Assembly (NCBI GenBank): GCA_016873115.1
Contig: VGYB01000014.1
Coordinates: forward strand, 1-46,555
Source of the DNA: Planctomycetota bacterium
GTDB taxonomy: Bacteria; Planctomycetota; Phycisphaerae; Phycisphaerales; SM1A02
Length of the DNA stretch: 46,555 bases
Reading direction: 5' to 3'
Shown here: in pieces, positions 42,331 through 46,555 of the stretch
Numbering within the stretch: the first letter of the stretch is position 1
Layout: each line of letters opens with the position of its first letter
Translations under genes and position numbers: made by a program
Notes under the pieces: model-generated
Database searches by the model: none
What the model saw: the letters and a program-made list of their open reading frames with translations, nothing else
Told to the model about the DNA's origin: nothing

Positions 42331-43622
42331 GCCGTCGCGCCTTCACGCTGGTCGAGGTCCTGCTTGCCGTGTTCATCCTCGGCATCGGGATCATCAGCGT
42401 CAGTGCGCTGTTCCCTGTAGGCATCGTGCAACAGCGCGCCTCCAACGACGATGCGCTCGGGCCCGTGGTCGCGCAGCACGCCATGGGCGTGATCCGCAGC
42501 AAGGTCGGGCAGGATGACTTCGGCACCTTCGAGGAGTACGGGCTCTACGACCTCGACGGCACGGCGCCGTCCACCATTCCAGGCGACTGGCACTGGAAGC
42601 GGCCGACCATGTACTTCCAGCAGCAGCTCACGGGCGTGGGTTGGACCGATGGCACCGTCGAGGATGACACCGGCACGATCGATGTCTTCGGCACCCTGCT
42701 CCTGAATGTGGAACTCGGCGCGGGGCCCGGCAACAACCTGAATCTCTCGCGTGTGGGCAGCGAGTTCAGCACGGATGGGCTGGGCAACGGGGCCAATCGT
42801 GTCTACGGCATTCCCGTCAATCGCCGCAAGTGGGACCCGGATCTGGACACCACCACGCCTCTGTTCATCTTCGCGGACTACGACGGCGACTCGATCGAAG
42901 ACAATGGCGAGTTGCTCGCGCACCAGCCGTACGCGATCATCACGCAGGCCGAGCGTTGGTGGCCGGCGATGCCGCCCGCTCGGTCGGTGGACGAGGCCAA
43001 CGCACAAGCCCGTCGGAGGCCACAGTTCGTCTGGGACTGCATGTTCCGCCGCTTCGAGGGGCGGATCCTGGTGGCCGTGTTCGTGTACCGCGTCGGCACG
43101 GCGGGTGTGGAGGGTGGTCCGTACCGCGTCGCGCAAGCCCCGACGATCAGCGGCTTGGCGAGTTACCCGGCCACGCCTCGGCTGGGCGCGTTCGTCAACC
43201 CCCAGCCCACCGGGTCGATTGGACTCTCGGTTGCCGCCATTCCCCGGGCCGGTGGTGTCGACGGCAATGTGGGTACGCGCGCGGACAATGCGGCGATCCC
43301 CGGCACGAATCCCGGAACGCCGGCCGCGGGATTCAACGCCACCAATGATCTGTATGCCTGGCAGGCACCGAACCAACTTTGGCTCGACCAATGGAACGAC
43401 ATCCATCGGGTGGTGGGTGGTCGGCGCACGAGTGCCGACGGTCCCGTGACGCTGGCCCGTCCGATCAGCGCCAAGGTGCCCAGCGCCGTCTACTTCGGAG
43501 TGGGTGCAAATGGACTGCCGCTGGCCGACCCAGGGACGCTGCCGGTGATCTGGTACCTGCCGACCGAGGACGCCAACGGCACATCGATCACGCCCGTCTA
43601 CATCACGGTGATGGAGCTCTGA
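42327..43622 (+). CDS. Pseudopilin-like protein (GspI/PilV-type)
   Basis: A 431-residue protein with the shortest leader in the set, MSRRA|FTLVEVLLAVFI (Ala5, Phe6, Glu10). The motif VLLAVFILGIGIISVSALFP is typical of GspI/PilV-type minor pilins, where a Gly-rich helix end is followed by a conserved Phe-Pro. The globular part is very large for the type (GspI is about 120 residues) and contains FADYDGDSIEDNGEL, which resembles a DxDxD calcium loop. The start overlaps the previous stop by ATGA. Its own stop and the next start share one base (TGATG). Confidence 0.83.
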   Translation: MSRRAFTLVEVLLAVFILGIGIISVSALFPVGIVQQRASNDDALGPVVAQHAMGVIRSKVGQDDFGTFEEYGLYDLDGTAPSTIPGDWHWKRPTMYFQQQLTGVGWTDGTVEDDTGTIDVFGTLLLNVELGAGPGNNLNLSRVGSEFSTDGLGNGANRVYGIPVNRRKWDPDLDTTTPLFIFADYDGDSIEDNGELLAHQPYAIITQAERWWPAMPPARSVDEANAQARRRPQFVWDCMFRRFEGRILVAVFVYRVGTAGVEGGPYRVAQAPTISGLASYPATPRLGAFVNPQPTGSIGLSVAAIPRAGGVDGNVGTRADNAAIPGTNPGTPAAGFNATNDLYAWQAPNQLWLDQWNDIHRVVGGRRTSADGPVTLARPISAKVPSAVYFGVGANGLPLADPGTLPVIWYLPTEDANGTSITPVYITVMEL

Positions 43623-45373
43623 TGCCGCAGCGCAGCGAACACATCAAGGCCTTCACCCTGACCGAGCTGCTGCTTGCCGTGATCGTTCTGCTGGTGATCA
43701 TCGCCGCGACGGCCCGCATTTTCGGCATCGCCCAGCGCGTCTCCAGCGTCGGCGAGGCCAACGCATCGATCCTGCAGGACGCTGGCGCGATCGAACGACG
43801 ACTTCGGGATGACTTGGCCAGGATGTCAGACAAGGGCTACATGGCGATCCGCAATGTCGCCGTGCAAAATGACATCAACGACAGTGTCGGGACCCCCCAG
43901 CTTGAGTTGCTCAACCCTGACCTTCCGGCGGACGCGTTCCTGAGATTGGATCAGTTGGTGTTCTTCGCCGAGGGCACCCAGGACACGGTGGATTTCGTCG
44001 GAACGGTGAACCTGTTCGGGGGATCAGTCCCATCGAGCGCGCTCAGCCGCATCACCTACGGCCATGCGGTGCAGGTGCCGGACCGCGTCGAGCAAGCGCT
44101 CGCCGCGCCAACGTCGTTCGATCCTGACTACTTCATGCTCGACAGCAAGGTGCTCACGCCGTGGGTGACTGATGCCGTGAACGATGGACCGAGCCTTCGC
44201 CTGACGGCCACGACCGCCGGCGGCGGAACCAGGACCGTCAACGGCACGCAGCCCGGCGCGCGCGATTGGATCCTCAGCCGGCGTGCCGTTCTTTTGGCTG
44301 ATGACGGCGGAGATACCGCCTTCCATGCCATCCAGCCCAATACGCCCCAACTGGATGCGAACAGCACCACATCGCTCTTCCAGGAGGCGGCGGGGTTCTT
44401 CACCGCCGCAGCCGCGCTGCAGCCCGCGCGAGCGATTCTGTCCGGTCGATACGACGTCACGGCCATGCAGCTCAACGACCTTGAGCGGGTGCTCGGGCGA
44501 TTCGATGGCACCAACGGGCAACTTGATCCTCCGTTCTACTCGCCGTGGACGGTGGTCCCGGGCGTGGTCGACCTTCCGACGAGCCCGCCGGGTGCAGTGG
44601 CCTTCGGCGCCGCCCGCCAGCGCGTGATCAACGGCACCTTTGGCCTCGGGGCCTCGGCCAACCAGGCTGGTGCCGCTGTGCAGATTGGCCTGAACAGTTG
44701 GCCGCGTGCCGAGCGGCAGCCGCCCACCTTCGAGAAGACGGACCAGATGCTGACCTCCGGCATGATTGCCGGTCACTGCAGCAACTTCATCGTCGAGTGG
44801 TGCTGGAAGGACGGGGTCGGTCGCGTGATGGAGGATGATCGCCGCGTCAAGTTGGCGCTGGATCCGATCACCGGCAATGGAACGATCCCGCTGCTCGGCT
44901 TCCTCGCGCCGACGAACGGCGTGGCACCGTGGATCGGCTTGCCCGATGAAGTCCCGACGCTCGGGTTCTCGGTGCCGTTCAGCCAGCGCCGCGGCGCACG
45001 CACGCTCCAGCAAGTGGGCCAAGTGGGCGTTCTGGGTGCACCGCTCTACGCGCCGTCGATCGAAGGGCCGGCCGGTGCGCAGGTCCTGCCTGTCGTGGGG
45101 GGCGGCATCCCGGCGCAGCGCGTGTGGTGCTATACGAGCGTTTTCGGCTTCAACGCCACGGAACCGACCTACCGCGTGCGTTCCAACCAGAACCCAGTCA
45201 CGGGCGCCGTGGTCACAGGTCAGCCGACGGAGTGGATCGTGCCGCGACTGGATTACACGCCGCGCCCGAGTGCTGTGCGCATCACCATGACGCTGCACGA
45301 TCCCGACCGACGCATCGATGGGGGCCGCGAGTTCACCTTCGTCATCGACTTGCCCGAAAGGTCCAAGCCATGA
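43622..45373 (+). CDS. Pseudopilin-like protein (GspJ/PilW-type)
   Basis: A 583-residue protein with leader MPQRSEHIKA|FTLTELLLAVIV (Ala10, Phe11, Glu15). The region after the helix, ASILQDAGAIERRLRDDLAR, matches the GspJ/PilW pattern in which a helix with '..i...l..D..r' follows the membrane segment. The C-terminal end PSAVRITMTLHDPDRRIDGG followed by REFTFVIDLP is a typical GspJ/PilW last strand pair. The middle 350 residues are an extra domain without recognisable motifs. ATG 43622 is chosen because the leader starts there; the open frame extends 81 codons upstream inside the previous gene. Confidence 0.85.
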   Translation: MPQRSEHIKAFTLTELLLAVIVLLVIIAATARIFGIAQRVSSVGEANASILQDAGAIERRLRDDLARMSDKGYMAIRNVAVQNDINDSVGTPQLELLNPDLPADAFLRLDQLVFFAEGTQDTVDFVGTVNLFGGSVPSSALSRITYGHAVQVPDRVEQALAAPTSFDPDYFMLDSKVLTPWVTDAVNDGPSLRLTATTAGGGTRTVNGTQPGARDWILSRRAVLLADDGGDTAFHAIQPNTPQLDANSTTSLFQEAAGFFTAAAALQPARAILSGRYDVTAMQLNDLERVLGRFDGTNGQLDPPFYSPWTVVPGVVDLPTSPPGAVAFGAARQRVINGTFGLGASANQAGAAVQIGLNSWPRAERQPPTFEKTDQMLTSGMIAGHCSNFIVEWCWKDGVGRVMEDDRRVKLALDPITGNGTIPLLGFLAPTNGVAPWIGLPDEVPTLGFSVPFSQRRGARTLQQVGQVGVLGAPLYAPSIEGPAGAQVLPVVGGGIPAQRVWCYTSVFGFNATEPTYRVRSNQNPVTGAVVTGQPTEWIVPRLDYTPRPSAVRITMTLHDPDRRIDGGREFTFVIDLPERSKP

Positions 45374-46555
45374 GCCTTGCCCGATCCACCCGTCGCGCTG
45401 CCGCAGTTGGTTGGCGTCGTGCCAATGTCATGATCATGGTGACGGCACTGCTGGTGCTGCTCGTGATCATTGCCTCGGCCTTCCTGACCCGGACGCAGGC
45501 GGGCCGGCAGATCGCCTCGGCCCAGCAGTCATCGCAGTCGAGGCAGCAGCGCGTGGACTCGATCACGAAGTCCGTCGTCGATGAGGTGGCCCAGTCACTG
45601 TTCCCCCGGCGCATCGATGCGGCGGATCCGGCACTCCAGCCCGGCTTCGTGCCGGATCCCACGCAGTACGACTACCCGCTGGTGGCGAGCACCTCGTACC
45701 CACGCCTTGAACCTCTTCCGGATGCCGTGCGCTACGGTGTCGATCCGTGGAACTCGTTCTTCAACGAGGACCTGAGCCCCGATCCGCAGGATGATGACAT
45801 TGACGATGACTCTGGTGCGATCATCATCGACGGCTACAACTTCGCGCCGTTCCATGTCTACCCGTGGACCAACTGGCCGGACCTGTTCGCCAACAACAAT
45901 GTGGTCAACGCCAACCACCCGTTGCGTGTGTATGAAGCGAATCCGTGGGGCAACCCCGGATTCGGCGACACGCGCTGGCTTCGCTCGACCGAGCCGATGC
46001 GCACCTATGACAACAATGGCCTGCCGTTCTTCACGCACTGGTCGCACCTATCGAACCCTGCTACGGCGAACAATGGCTGGACGCTGATACCGGACATCGC
46101 CAATTGCGATGCTGGCGCGGCGTGGTTCAACACGCAGAACGCCACGCATGCCCAGGAGCGCAACGGTCTCTTCATTCCCTGGGAGCAGTGGCTTCCCGGT
46201 GTCCGTCCGCCTGATGTATTTTTGGAGTCGGGCCGGACGACGGGCGTCCGTGATCAGCTAGAACCCGCTGAACCGCCGATTGTCACGCTGACACCTTTGG
46301 CACTCGCCCAGCAGTTCCGAACGATTGCCGACAACTGGTTCTACGGGGGCGGAGCCAGCGCCAGCGGGTACATCAATGCAGTGGGGGATGTCAACGCCAG
46401 CCCAATGCCGAACTTCCTTCGTCTGGCGCACTTCGGGCCCAAGCGCGAGGAGTTGGAAACGGATACGGCGCGAAACCTGGTCAGCCGACGGCTCTGCGAC
46501 ACCGATGGCGATGGTTTCACCGACAGCTACTGGTTCATGCCGCCCACGAGCGTGG
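45370..46555 (+). CDS. GspK/PilX-like membrane-anchored protein, 3' end missing
   Basis: Starts at ATG 45370, overlapping the previous stop by ATGA, and stays open to the right edge (395 codons seen). The N-terminus is basic, then RRANVMIMVTALLVLLVIIA. It lacks the Phe+1/Glu+5 of the other pseudopilins, as GspK and PilX proteins often do; Ala18 could be the -1 residue. A helix 'RQIASAQQSSQSRQQRV' follows. The long exported part has acidic DPQDDDIDDDSG and DTDGDGFTD, both calcium-loop-like. By position and sequence it would be the tip-forming GspK-like subunit of the cluster. Confidence 0.78.
   Translation, partial: MSLARSTRRAAAVGWRRANVMIMVTALLVLLVIIASAFLTRTQAGRQIASAQQSSQSRQQRVDSITKSVVDEVAQSLFPRRIDAADPALQPGFVPDPTQYDYPLVASTSYPRLEPLPDAVRYGVDPWNSFFNEDLSPDPQDDDIDDDSGAIIIDGYNFAPFHVYPWTNWPDLFANNNVVNANHPLRVYEANPWGNPGFGDTRWLRSTEPMRTYDNNGLPFFTHWSHLSNPATANNGWTLIPDIANCDAGAAWFNTQNATHAQERNGLFIPWEQWLPGVRPPDVFLESGRTTGVRDQLEPAEPPIVTLTPLALAQQFRTIADNWFYGGGASASGYINAVGDVNASPMPNFLRLAHFGPKREELETDTARNLVSRRLCDTDGDGFTDSYWFMPPTSV

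Overview
The window is 46.6 kb of GC-rich, almost fully coding DNA from what looks like the chromosome of a Gram-negative bacterium, most likely a member of the Planctomycetota of the Phycisphaerae type. This placement is an inference. It rests on the high GC content, a lipid A gene (lpxB) with no other lpx genes beside it, several lineage-restricted secreted proteins, very large pseudopilins, and a ribosomal protein/RNA polymerase operon detached from its usual secE-nusG and rpsL neighbours. I saw no rRNA, tRNA, CRISPR array, insertion sequence, integrase or phage gene. The left and right edges each cut a gene.

Layout. 1-8848: a truncated secreted protein, purD, then a same-strand run of a secreted protein of unknown function, trxB and a dicarboxylate/glutamate-type symporter, followed by aspS and, divergent from it, lpxB. 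8817-14608: a hypothetical gene that overlaps the 3' end of lpxB, then a complete branched-chain amino acid ABC importer livJHMGF. Its LivG carries an unusual membrane-like insertion. 14649-16577: a three-gene minus-strand group with two tandem cysteine-cluster (YkgJ-like) proteins and one unknown. 16611-27565: the minus-strand operon rplK-rplA-rplJ-rplL-rpoB-rpoC, with a clear terminator after rpoC and a dedicated promoter plus three hairpins between rplL and rpoB. 27835-32037: tyrS and a tightly overlapping three-gene envelope operon (small protein, lipoprotein, RDD membrane protein). 32103-33119: gnd on the minus strand. 33284-46555: a type IV pilus/type II secretion assembly cluster with two PilB-type ATPases, one PilT, one PilC and at least six membrane-anchored pseudopilin-like proteins, cut by the right edge.

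How the genes work together. The rpl/rpo block makes ribosomal stalk and L1/L11 proteins and the two large RNA polymerase subunits. aspS and tyrS are translation genes, and purD, gnd, trxB, the symporter and the liv system are housekeeping metabolism and uptake. The last 13 kb is one functional unit: ATPases power an inner-membrane PilC platform that assembles the pseudopilins, and nearly all of the pseudopilin genes overlap by 4 nt.

Most notable: the two-helix insertion inside LivG just before the Q-loop; five of five recognisable prepilins with Ala instead of Gly before the cleavage site; TANNNT boxes exactly 6-7 nt in front of several start codons that lack a Shine-Dalgarno, suggesting leaderless transcripts; and the hairpin/promoter module between rplL and rpoB.
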